In this document: positions 10,908-21,960 of the stretch, in pieces | How positions within the stretch are numbered: the stretch's first letter is position 1 | How the letters are laid out: every line of letters starts with the position of its first letter | Assembly (NCBI GenBank): GCA_950295325.1 | Contig: OX485807.1 | Span: 14,099,001 to 14,163,000, forward strand | Reading direction: 5' to 3' | Length of the DNA: 64,000 nucleotides | From: Polytrichum commune | Taxonomy: Eukaryota; Streptophyta; Polytrichopsida; Polytrichales; Polytrichaceae | Translations under genes and position numbers: made by a program | The notes under the pieces: generated by a model | Database searches by the model: none | What the model saw: the letters and a program-made list of their open reading frames with translations, nothing else | What the model was told of the DNA's origin: nothing

Positions 10908-13900
10908 CATGGCTGCAAGTGCTCAGTCCCTAACGCAGGTTTCACTCGTCGGAGAGAGAGAAGATATACCGCCAGCATCCACGGTGGGGTTGGGGGTCAC
11001 AGAGGCCGCTCTTGACGTGTTCAACAATTTTGTGGAGCACCTTGCCTCCAATGTTGGAAACACATGCGATCGGGCGGAAAACATGGTGGCAACAAGATCG
11101 CGGCTGCGGAGGAGTGTGCGGTTTGCAAGTGCTGAAACTTCTGTGCCAGACGCATGCCCGCCGACGCTGCCAACTCCCCTCGAGGCAAAGGTACGAGCCG
11201 CCGTGTGCGCTCCAAGTGTCATCGCCGGAAATTAGGGTTCGGGGAGCCTGGCGGGGCTATAGGCTTACTCCCGCATGGCGGCCATGGGTCCCTCTTCCAC
11301 GGGCATGGGCAGACGTCATGGCCATTATTTCATGGCTTTTGGACGTCCATGCCCAGTTGGCTCATGTTACCACAGACGTCGTGAGGGGGGCGGAGTGCCG
11401 CCGCCATTGCTCTTCGCGCAAGGGCATCCACCTGTGTTGAGTCAAATCTGTGCCAATTGCATTGGCAATTCAGCTCCCGCATTCAATCAGACCGCGATTG
11501 CTCACGATTGCTAACTTGTTGGGTTTGTAGGCTACCCGGTTTTGAGTTCCTAGGTGCTGACCGCCTTGAGGTTTCTTCGTTCCTTGCAGGTTCGGGGTGA
11601 GGCATTTATCCCCTGGCGCGAACCACAACTAAGGATGCCTAGGAGGAGCGGATCCAGGTTGAAGAGGGTGCGATCCCCTCCTCGGCACAGGGGGTCGGAG
11701 AGTTCGGACCGCGGAGGGGAGGAGACCGCGACTGACATGGAGATGCTTGAGCGGCGTTCAAAGCACCGGCAAGATACGAGGTTGAGGTCGAAAGTCAGCA
11801 AGGACAGGGAAGCCGGGAGGACGCCGCCCAGAAGGAAGCGCAGGGTAGTGGAGATATCAACCTCGGAGGAGGAGGAGGACCCAAACCAGCTCCCGCCACG
11901 CGGAGGAGACCTGCAGCTCCAACAGGACTTCAAGTGAGTTCCCTTGTACTTTGAAATTTGGTATGAACGCCGTTGCTGTAGTTAGGCGGAGATGTCGCCT
12001 AGGACATCTCCATGGACATTGACGTCTAGGATGAACATCCCAGACGTCGCAACGGATGTCTTTGTGGACATCGCAGCATGTGGTGTTCAATGTTGTTCAA
12101 ATTATAGTGAGGAAAGGGAAAATGGTGTAGAGTGGTCATAGTGAGAGGTACAGAGTTAGTTTTGAGTCGGGGCAAGCTGTAGATGTTGAATTTCAGGGGT
12201 AGCGACTTAAGAACTCATTTTCTTCTGAAGTTTGGTTCTGGTTTCTATGATGAGGAGGAGGGTGAAGTGTGGGGCAATGTGATCTACTGAATTATATTAT
12301 ATTATATTAAAATTTTAATGTTTGTTGATGTGTTAGAATCCCTAGTGCTGAATTTCATAATTTATTGTTTTACATATAATACACTCTGTAACAAGGGACT
12401 GTGGCCTAAATTATTTTAGTTTTCTTCCCGAAGAGGTCTTTGGGTGGTGAGCATACCGGAATTAGTTAAAACTTTATGCATAGAGGTAAATAGTTAGGGT
12501 TACTGCTGAGGGTAAAACAGGGTAACTAACATGATATATTTAGGCACGTTTTAAAAATGCTTTTCGGATGCAAATGGGCTATCCATCTCTGTGGATAGAT
12601 AGTGTGGAGTTAATTATGAACCCTAGTAGGAGCAACACGCATAAATGAAGTAAAATGAATTTTCTATTTGGGCTCCAACCTTGGTAAATAATTAGGGTTA
12701 CTGCTAAGGGTAAATAAAAGGGTATATTTATGAGCATAGAACAGGGGTAACTCGTGTTGGTTTTGTGTTGTGGGTAGAACAGGGTAGCTAAAAGGATGTA
12801 TCACAGAAAACATGTGATACATCATTTTCTTTAGCAACAGGAGAATAATATGTCCCATCCACACTATACATACTGCCAAGATATACTAAGTTGTCTATGT
12901 ATACTAAACAACCCAAGAGATGTCAGGCCCAAATATTAAGAGAGGGGAAGGGCTGGGGTTAGGGATGGGCATTTGACATCATATGCCTTCAGACAGTTAC
13001 CACAGTGGGACTCCAGTCAAGAATGGGACATTCCACATAGCAGATATCTGTAGGAACGCTACATTATAACAATTGGAAAAATAACAAGGAAGTGAGATCT
13101 CTGGGTTCACAAGATAACCGGCCTCAATTATAATGGCCAAAAACACATGTATTCTGCCTTTACTACAAGCAAAGACTCATGCATGCAAAAAAAGTAACAT
13201 CCAATATCTGTGCATCTTCTAATGAACCAATAGCAGGTCCATGGGAGATATTCTAGGAGCAACACCCATAAATGGAACTGTAAAGGGTTTTATTTGTCTC
13301 GCATAGAACATGGGTAATTCTCTAGGTTTACTGCTGTGGGTACAACAGGGCAGCTAAAAGGGTATATTTAGTCGAATGGCACATTTGCATCCAGATCCTG
13401 AGCCTATAGTGTGCCATGAGTTAGCTTTCAGGCATGTGGTGATGTTCATAAGATATGTAAAATTTTGGTGCAATTCCTAGGATGACTGACAATGTGGCTG
13501 AGTGTGATGTGCAGGTTAAGTTTCTACCACAAGAGGATTCCCAGTAATAGGCCCTAGAAACATGCTGTCTAGTGTGATCATTGTTCAGTCTTAGATAGAC
13601 ATCTTAGAGACCAGGGAGCCAGTGAGATGACCGAGACCTGCAGAGGATGGGGGTGTTAATCGGTTTGTTTTTCATGTTATCTCGTTTATACCAACTGTAA
13701 ATCTATGTGTTCCCAATAGAAGCTGCACCGGTTTGTGTGAGGAACGATGTCTGCCTGGTTTTGTTTGACGTCTCCGTGGACAAGGAGATGTCTGTGTAGA
13801 CGTCCTTGCAGGCATAACTATGTGATTGTTAGCACAGGCTATGCTTTCCATTGTTGCTGACTCCCGTGCACTCGGCCGTAACCTTGCAGCATGGGCTATG

Positions 13901-15700
13901 ACACACACACGGGCGAGTCGGAGGGCGACGTGGACTCGAAGTACTCGGTTACCGACACGGACGAGGATGCGACGTTGCCTCGAAAGCGCCGCAACAAGAC
14001 ACACAGCCACACCGAGGATATGAGGAAGCCTGTGTTGGTGGACTCCAAAGGCATTCCATACGGGACGATGAAGAAGGTACTGGAGCAGGAAGTGAAGCTC
14101 CTGGCCAAAGACCTTGACCCTCGGTACAGCTGGGAAGGGCAGCCCCAACATGCCAAGGATCGGTTCTTCAAGCGAGTATATGCAGGTATGCCCCCTCTAA
14201 CACATGTTAGCTCCCTTTATGCTTTCGGACATTGATTGATCGACAGCAATGCTCCGAAACCACCGGAAGTGTCGACTGAGTGCTGGAATGATCTTGGCAA
14301 ATGGCGGGCCTCCGAGTTGTCAAAGAAGAAGTCAGCCCAGATGCGTTCGATCTCGCGCCGCAGGGCATCTAAGGCATCCCAAATGCAGGGGCTCCGGGAG
14401 GCCGCGCTTGTTAGACTGGTAAGCACCTCCTCACGCGTGTTTTATCTACGCGTCTTTCAATGTTTTTCTGGATGTTTGAATGAACACGATATTTGCATTT
14501 TATTGTTTAACCTGATGTCCCCCCCCCCTCCATCGGTGACGTCTTGCATGTGACAGAGCATACGTCTTCAACGAGAGCCGTTTGAGACGGAGATCAATGA
14601 AGAGGTGGAAAAGGAATATCAGCGGCTGGAGGAGGAGCGGGCCGGTGAAGAGCCAAAAGCGGAGAAGAGCATTGCAAACATGGCCACTAGGATGGAAGAG
14701 TTGGAGGTGAAGCTCGACGCGTCGAACGAACGGCTGGAGGCCAAGATCGTCGCTTCCCAGTCGCGTCTTGAGGCGATGTTCCAACAACTCTTGGCGGCCA
14801 GACCACCTATGTACTCCACCCCCCCCTGTCTCCCCGCGTGACACCTATCCTTCAGTTAGCATTATGCTACCAATTTTGGGTGACGAGCCTCGGAGCGCCG
14901 CGAAGGAGAAGGAGGCGTCCAACCCCAAACTAACCCCGCAGGTTGGAGGATGTGCCTCACAGCCGGTGGCAGGTGAGGGTTGCACATCGCCGAGGACACA
15001 TCTGGAAGAGATGCTTGCATCTACGGTCCTGGACACTGCTGCAATCGAGGCCGGGCCAAGTTCGTCAGTGGCCCCTGAGCAACCCGTGCAGGTATTGCAA
15101 ACATAGACATCACATATTCCTGGCAGGCACGGTTTATAAGACAATGTGATGAAACACGTAGAACAATGCTTGTAGATGTCATTGGGAATAACTGTGGACA
15201 TCCCTGGAAACGCTAAAAAAAAAATTTGACATCCTGGTAGACATTTGTTTAAACGACCCCAGGCAACACACCATTGCCAAGCTGAGTTGGATTCAGGTTT
15301 TGCAGTGCTTGCATATTTGTTGCATTTTGACGCAAAATGAGTCATGTGTCCATTACCGTGCATGCCCAGTCAGCATTGTCTATTAGAGTTCCATTGGCTA
15401 CGTCAACCATAGGTAGGTGCTGAAATGCATGTCCAGGATGCGGTGGAAACACTCCCCGACAATGTTGGTCTTCCCCCACGGCAACCTGCACAACCTGAGA
15501 AGACACAGAGAGCGGTAAAAGTTGTCGGCCTCTCAAAACCCAAAAAGGCTGATTCACAAAAGCCCCCATGCTCCACAAAATCGGGAGGCCTCTCAAAACC
15601 TGGGAAGTGCGTTGCCAAGGTCGGGAACTCAACAGGAGTGGAGGCGGCGAAGAAGAAATCCGGTCGCATTGGAACTGCCAGCATTGAGAACTCACAGTGA
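10908..15700 (+). CDS. CACTA second gene, plant En/Spm (Ptta)-type protein, multi-exon
   Basis: Likely the element's accessory DNA-binding protein (TNPA-like role, inferred from family and position). Predicted exons: about 10908-11189 (MAASAQSL; donor GCAAAG|GTACGA); about 11589-11933 (basic, SR-rich; donor TTCAA|GTGAGT); 13890 to about 14187 (MGYDTHTGESEG, DPRYSWEG, RFFKRVY); about 14249-14418 (ECWNDLGKWRASELSKKK, the family's W...KS motif); 14557 to about 15090 (charged coiled-coil EVEKEYQRLEEERAG, then an S/P-rich tail); and about 15437-15700 (stop at 15698-15700). The 11933/13890 junction restores codon AAC exactly. Two frame problems remain: the 14187/14249 join, and an 8-C run near 14818 where the good frame changes. 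It may be a decayed gene or may contain sequence errors. Confidence 0.7.
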
Positions 15701-16949
15701 AATCGCAGTTAGTTTGCAGCAATGTGTAGAGGGATGGCAAGGATATGGTAGGATTTTCGAGCAAACATCGACTTGTTTTAATTGGTGGCTAGTAGAGAGA
15801 ATCAAACTTCAGACTCTGCACTTGAAATGTATCGTGGCACTTAAAATGGAAGTCCACTTTGGTACCTATAAGCCCCCGTACTTGTTATTTCGTTGCCTTA
15901 ATGAAAATTGGAATGTCGTTATTCAAATATGTGCATTTTCGGGTACATTCAGCATAACATCATTGTAATTTAGAAAAAACACTGGGAACATCACGCGACA
16001 CATCAAAGATAACGACATATGATGTCTCACATAATGATGTGATCGTGCTGCTGAAAATATGCACATGTCCCAATAGACACCTCCCACAACACGAATCAAA
16101 CTTAGAAGAACGTTTCTCGCGACCACCTTGATATTCTTTCCATGTTCGCACAACGCTGTGCTCATGCTCACTGAGCCTAACAGATGCTCTATATGAGGCT
16201 TTACAGAACGTCATGGACAACCTATGTCATGTCTCCATGGACGAGCATTGATTGCCCACGGCATCTTCAATGACATTGAGTATGCACATGTTCATAGCTT
16301 GAAGACACACAGTAATCACACGAAATGTTGGTCGCAATGTCCACGCAAACTACGCCATTCTATATGTTTTGAATATTGACATGTACTCTACATGCGATAA
16401 CGTCAAATTGGACATACAAACTGTCAACACATGCATCCTACCAAACACCCCTAAACCATATAGAGTGTCTGCCTGAACACACATGTGTTTCCCGGAACAT
16501 CAAAATGAACACACCGCAAAACCCCAAACCACCCAAAATTTTGCCGACATGGCAGCCCACGTCAGTGCGCCGTCATCATCCACGTAGGATGCCACCGTGG
16601 CGAAGCGAGATTCCAATGTCGCCACGTCAGATGACAACATGGCAGCTTGTGATTTTGGCGGGACCACGTCATCAGCCACGTCACCAAGGGGCCGGATGAA
16701 ATAATTTACATGTGCCACTGCCCGTCCAGGAGGGCTCCGATGTGGCCCCCACGTGGCCCCCACGTGGCATCCACATGGCACCACTTCTGAGTACCCTAAC
16801 GCATGTTTCTAAACGCACGTTAAGGTAAACATTCTACCTGTTTAGTGCAATTTTGGCCACGCTTTTGCATGTTTCGGTTGATCGAATTTTAGGTGATGTT
16901 TTTGTGGACATCAAGTCCGTTTTTTTAGACATTTTTCCGTGTTTTTGGG
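15701..16949. other. CACTA right subterminal region
   Basis: Non-coding. It is rich in short direct and inverted motifs (gacatc, acatgg, acgtgg), which are typical of CACTA subterminal repeats. At 16735-16775 the string cccacgtggc recurs within about 40 bp. No gene was recognised. Confidence 0.65.
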
Positions 16950-16981
16950 AACATCACAAAAAACACGGGTTTCTTATAGTG
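16950..16981 (-). repeat. CACTA right terminal inverted repeat
   Basis: This 32-bp terminus ends CTTATAGTG and mirrors the left end without a mismatch. TTT follows at 16982-16984. Confidence 0.95.
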
Positions 16982-16984
16982 TTT

Positions 16985-17700
16985 GCTCGCACTGGGGCTG
17001 TTGTTGTCCTTGAGTTATCCGCAGCAACTCTCCCTCTGTTCGTGCCTCCCACGGTGCTTGCTCTGCTTGTGCTCGCCACCTGCTTTGCCAACCCCAGAAC
17101 ACCGTCATCCTCCCCCCCCCGAATGTGTGGGTGTTTTTTGTTCATGGAAGAGTGTCTCCGTGCCTGCAATGGCACACCGCATGCTATTGTGGGCTTCCAC
17201 CCGGCAAACAAATACGACACGTACATGTGGCGGAGGTTACAGTCTACCCGTACAACACCTTAATGCCCCAACATACGCTGTATGTACAAATGGTAGCAAA
17301 TACATACCAAAATGTTGTTAATGATTTACCGTTGTATTTAGTGCAACTGGCGTATATCAAATAGGACGACGTCGTGTATATCGATGCAAGGAGTTGTCAA
17401 TATAAGCTAGGCCACACTCAAACAACATGCATTTTTTTGGTATATGTGTCGGGCCCCCACCATAAATACACCCACCCACCCAGTCCACTGCGCACACAGA
17501 AACGGAGGACACTTTTTCGACAGGCAGTAAACCCACAAGTGCCGATTTTGCCCGTTTGCCAAATCAAGATTTATTGCTCACAAAATTTGTGCCCGCTGTG
17601 GGAGTTTCCAACACAACAGCCATCCGTGTCAAAACCGTCTGTCGAATGGGACTTGTTTCCTTCTAGTGAAGCCATTGGAATTTTTTTTGGGAGGTAATTG
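16985..17700. other. Host sequence right of the CACTA insertion, possibly part of an LTR
   Basis: GC-rich at first, continuing the 2990-3095 flank. Further on are a TATA-like cataaatacac (about 17462) and, about 120 bp later, a string gtgcccgctgtgggag (about 17585). The latter resembles the region after the 5' LTR in some plant Ty3/gypsy elements. I see no protein domains, so the LTR reading is weak. Confidence 0.3.
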
Positions 17701-18130
17701 ACTATTATATTAATTACAACTAGCAGTTGACATGGTAGACGACTTTCATATCAACTGCTAATAGAACTCGACGTTGCAATTAATTATTCTATCGACTGCA
17801 CCAAGTGGTCGGCAAAATTCCTTTGACTATAATGATGACTTTAAACCGACATCCGCCTACCTAGATTGACTACAAATATTGGTCACTAAATCGATTTCCG
17901 GTTACTAAATCTATTACTAACAAGCAATTGAATGCTCTATGTTGATTGCTAAGTAGCAGTCAATAAGGTAGGTGACATGGATTGATTGCCCTTAGCTGAT
18001 TATTACTTAGCAATCATTTGCCCTAAATCGACTGCTAAATAAAAGTCAATTACTAAATAACAATCGACTGTCTTAGTCGACTACAACCCAATAGTTGATT
18101 GCCCTTAATGGACTAATATATAACAATTGT
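17700..18130. repeat. Degenerate repeat field with TCGACT/AGTCGA motif
   Basis: Short phrases such as atcgactgcta, gtcgattacta and agtcaattacta recur every 20-40 bp in both orientations. The same field appears at 21470-21582 and 25850-26300, on either side of the copia element. It is non-coding, and may be an old satellite or the body of a simple element. Confidence 0.6.
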
Positions 18131-18227
18131 TTGCTTTAGTCGATTACCACTTTGTAGATGACAAAATGTCTCTTCCATCGTGATCGTTGGATGCAATCAC
18201 ATCTAATATTTAAGATCGAGGAAATAG

Positions 18228-19640
18228 GCCCCATGGGCCTATATAAGGTGGGAGGTCTCTTTGACACCCCGCCTTAAGGGGGACATTGGGGCCTAGCATG
18301 CTTATACCCCCTCCCCACCTGACTTTAGGGAGGTGGGTTTTAACATAATACCACTTCTTTAATACCACCCTTCTCCACCTGGCAAGTATTAGCTCCCGAG
18401 CTGAGCTGGTTGTCCACAATGGAGGCTCTAAAACTCCCCAATCCTAGTGATTCAGTGCCGAGGCTGATGACCTCTACTAACACCACAAAGGATTTGTAGG
18501 GCCACTAAGATGCACATCTGCCGAAGTGGGATTGGCCCAAGCAGGTCTTAGCTATATGGCCTGCTTGAGCAACATTACTGGTAAATATGAGTTGCGGGCT
18601 TCTCGAAGGCTGCAACGGCACTTAACTACCACTTGAACCCACCAAAAATTCTTTCAGCAACGATTTTCTAGTCGAATTTAAAATATGGACTTGTATTTGC
18701 GCAAACACATGTGTGCATTTCGGCACTTCGCTGGCGAACTAGTGCATTTCAGCACTCTTCCGGTGAATTTCGGCACTCTCAGAGTATCCTTTACTAGAAC
18801 AAAATCCCGATAAAAACTCAATCACAAAAAAAACAATCGAAAGAATCAAGGCTACATATTTTCTACACTTGAAGGGTGAAGGAGTGACTTACAGCTGCAT
18901 ACAAACAATTTTATATCCATCACACTACATCTCATTGAGAGAGATTTATAGACATGCATACTACCTAGCCTGCACGTGCAAAACAGAGATTCTAAATAGC
19001 TCGAGTCGTTTGAAGAAGTTTGAGGACCACAATGTTGGGTTCGCTAAATCTCCCTGAATTACTCCAAAGCCAACGAAAAATCAAAAGCAGGCGACATACG
19101 GACGGACTCGACTTATATTATCTTCACTACGAGCGGAGGGAGCGATGAAGGAAGACTGAGATTCATCAATGCCACCACCTGGCTCCATATTTGCAACAAA
19201 GCTCCGTGCCTAGGGATGCATTGCGTGCTTGATCATAGGCACTCATCTCATGACTCCCCACCATGCGCTTCCTCAGGATTGCAACCGTGAGACTTGCATG
19301 TGGAGATTGGGAAACCATTTGAAACTGAGCTTTCAGTGTCGTTAGGGGCCTTTAGGAGATTTGGGAGCCGGGGTTCTCTTATCACCTTTACACGAAGTTT
19401 TAACGGTAGAGTTAAGAAGGTTCTGGAGTTGTTAAGGTAAGAAAAAATGGGTATTAGGCCCGCACTTGACATCTACCACCAAACCAGGTGGTGGACCCTA
19501 ATAACCGAGCTTCGGGTATTAAGTTGGGTTTTAACGTAAATACCTAGTTTTTGCTAAAGTCAGGTGGGGAGGGGGCTTTAACTTACTTTGCCCAATGTCC
19601 AAAGAGGGTCAAGGGGAGTTGGAAGGTTGGTGACGTGGTC
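18228..19640. repeat. Foldback element with inverted ends around ~1.2 kb
   Basis: The left arm near 18281-18327 contains ggacattggg and accccctccccacctgactt. The right arm near 19555-19600 contains their reverse complements in mirrored order (taaagtcaggtggggagggg, then cccaatgtcc). The interior has no recognisable protein. It is probably a non-autonomous DNA element; the ends and target duplication could not be fixed. Confidence 0.55.
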
Positions 19641-21580
19641 AAACCCTTTGCCAATTTTGGATTGAATTTTTATGGCATTGAGGTGTGGATATTGTCGTGT
19701 CCGTGAGTGTGTTTAAATTGTGTTTGTAAACACAAGTATACCTTGTTATTAAATACGATGACAGAAAGAAGTTGGATGATTGGAGATGACAAACATGAGG
19801 ATTTCAACAAGGTGTTTAAATGGCCTAATAAAAGACAAAACATGTGAATATGGGTTTGGCTAATTTTATAGGGTTAGAACCAAACTCACCCCCCCCCCCC
19901 ATCCAGAATGTAGTACGCATGTCCATCCAATTGTCCATGTCCATTCATGTGGGCAAGGGATACCTTCTGAGGCCTTAGGAAGCCAAAGGTGAAATTTCTG
20001 GAAACCATAATTAGAAAAAATCAAAACACCATCATAGACTTGTACATGCACAACGATGCGAACGACATCATATGAAAATTTCTCATGTATTAGCTGAAAG
20101 ATCAAGTGGCTGACCATATAAAAAATCAATTGACGAAGCCATTCAATATGCATCGGATGGACCCGAATTTACTGAGGATCAAAAATCTCACATAATTTAA
20201 CCCTTGGATGAAGAAGAGGGCCCAAAATGGAGTTTTCAACTTCAAGCAATTGGTTGATAACATTTTTCCGCTTCCCAAAGCAAATGAGATGATGACCCCT
20301 CACGTGGCAAAAATGCAGGTGTTACTTACATGGTGGGAAACCCAAGCCAAAGGGTTTTCCAAGACGACTAACAAAACAATTTCTTAGAAAAGACATAAGT
20401 TGGAGAAATGATTAAGGGCGTCTTGCCCATGCCAATTATTATGAAATCCCGATATGGCAAAAGTGGTTGTCTTGGATTGCAAGAAATAAATGAGAGAGGG
20501 TAATGGAGAGATTGTCAAGGTGAAGATTGAGGGTAACAAACGTTTGTCTTCATATCATGACTTCAACTTCATCAAGTTTTGGTTGATCAACAATAAAACC
20601 AACACATCGTACACAATATAGTGGAACAGAGGAACTCTACGAGAAATGTATATCCAAGATAGAGCGCATTGACCAAATCACAATGTCATGTTAATGGGTC
20701 CAACCGAATGGCAATGATTGGACCAGGTTGAAAAGGCCCGGAAGAAAAACATAAAGTTGTCATGGGCTTTGGTATGGCTCATGTCATAATTGCATAATGA
20801 AATCGAGTAACACAACAATTTTTCCATAGATAATATTGCGCTTCGCTGGAAATCAGACAAAAGCTTGAAGATTGGAGTGCGCCATTGGAGGTGAGGATGT
20901 TGAATCATCATGATATGCGAAAATTGAAAGAGGCCAAGGAAATTTTGAAAAATAAGAAGTGATGGGTGGCATCCGAATTGTTTTGGATCCAGAGTATAAG
21001 ACATCAAGATCTGCTTAAATATTACACGAAGAAGGCTAAGAGTTTTATGGTCGGCAAACTTGTACAACTTTATGACCAAGGTCATGTTTCAATTTTCTAT
21101 GTCATCAAGGGTTATAAATTTGGACCATGGCCCTACACTTTTTGTGCAAAGTTAACGTGGGGAGCCACATTGACTTGGCTACCGCAAGTCGTCAAATGCA
21201 GATGGACCATGTGAGGTGGGATGAACTCGTGGACTGTTGGAGATCCCAAATCAGGAATAATATTAAGAATGTTTGGTTTTTTCCAGCTTCCCAAGGGGGA
21301 TTTTCATAGACTTAGTATGCATATATCATTGACATGAACTTGTGTGTTAAAAACATTGTATATTTTTCAACCCTTTGTTATGATGCAACAATTCTCTTTC
21401 TTGAATACAAAAAAATGTTGGTTTTTTTTTTTCCATTTCATGTTCCCTAAATCCATAAGTCGGTCCACATATGGAGTTGATTGCAAAATAAGCAATCGAC
21501 TCCCTAATTGACTGTTATGGGGGCCGTTGACTCCCTAATCAAATGTTAATGAGAATAGTCGACTTCCTAAACAATTACTA
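19641..21580. other. Unassigned DNA, probably a decayed mobile element
   Basis: Fragments such as WDELVDCWRSQIRNNIKN (about 21200-21290, plus strand) look like relics of coding sequence, but I cannot name the family. A 10-C run lies near 19892. The TCGACT repeat field starts at about 21470. Confidence 0.35.
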
Positions 21581-21585
21581 AGTAT

Positions 21586-21855
21586 TGGATATCAATAGGA
21601 CTAGAGACAAGATTGCACAAGCATATACACATACACAAAGGCATATGAACAATGCTTGGAGTGGGATGATCTCATGCTCTCCTTGATTTACCTTTTATTC
21701 ATTTTCTTATTTTCATTGGTTCATACAAACAATATGGGATAACTCTTATCCCTCTTTAGACTAGCATTGTAGCCTTATTCTAATCTTATTTTCTCTCATG
21801 CTTCTTTCATTACATTTTTATTGACTACGAACAATCTAATGCTCTACCTTCTACA
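21586..21855 (-). repeat. Copia 3' LTR
   Basis: About 270 bp and strongly similar to 25575-25845, with scattered substitutions and small indels. That divergence agrees with the broken coding sequence. Confidence 0.85.
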
Positions 21856-21960
21856 CTCCCACTTGCGAGTAGTTAATGGTTTCTAAACCCATTGCCCTTG
21901 TTAATGCTTGATGCCTATCCTTTGCAAGTGATTTGGTTAGCACGTCCATTATCATATCCT

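Larger units (their letters stand above)
3096..16981. mobile_element. Complete En/Spm (CACTA) DNA transposon, 13,886 bp
   Basis: The element begins CACTATAAGAAACCC at 3096 and ends with the exact reverse complement at 16981. The terminal inverted repeats are identical over 32 bp. Both ends are flanked by TTT (3093-3095 and 16982-16984), the 3-bp target duplication expected of CACTA elements. Inside are a tnp2-type transposase on the minus strand (4215-8514) and a second En/Spm-type gene on the plus strand (10908-15700), diverging from a shared ~2-kb region. Subterminal DNA is full of short acgtc/gacgt and acatc motifs, as expected for binding sites of the element's own DNA-binding protein. 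Perfect ends suggest fairly recent movement, although the transposase frame is broken. Confidence 0.95.

Noticed and set aside
16500-16784. Minus-strand 94-codon frame near the CACTA right end
   Set aside because: It lies in motif-rich subterminal DNA. The apparent GCHVGATWGPH residues come from repeated cacgtggc words.
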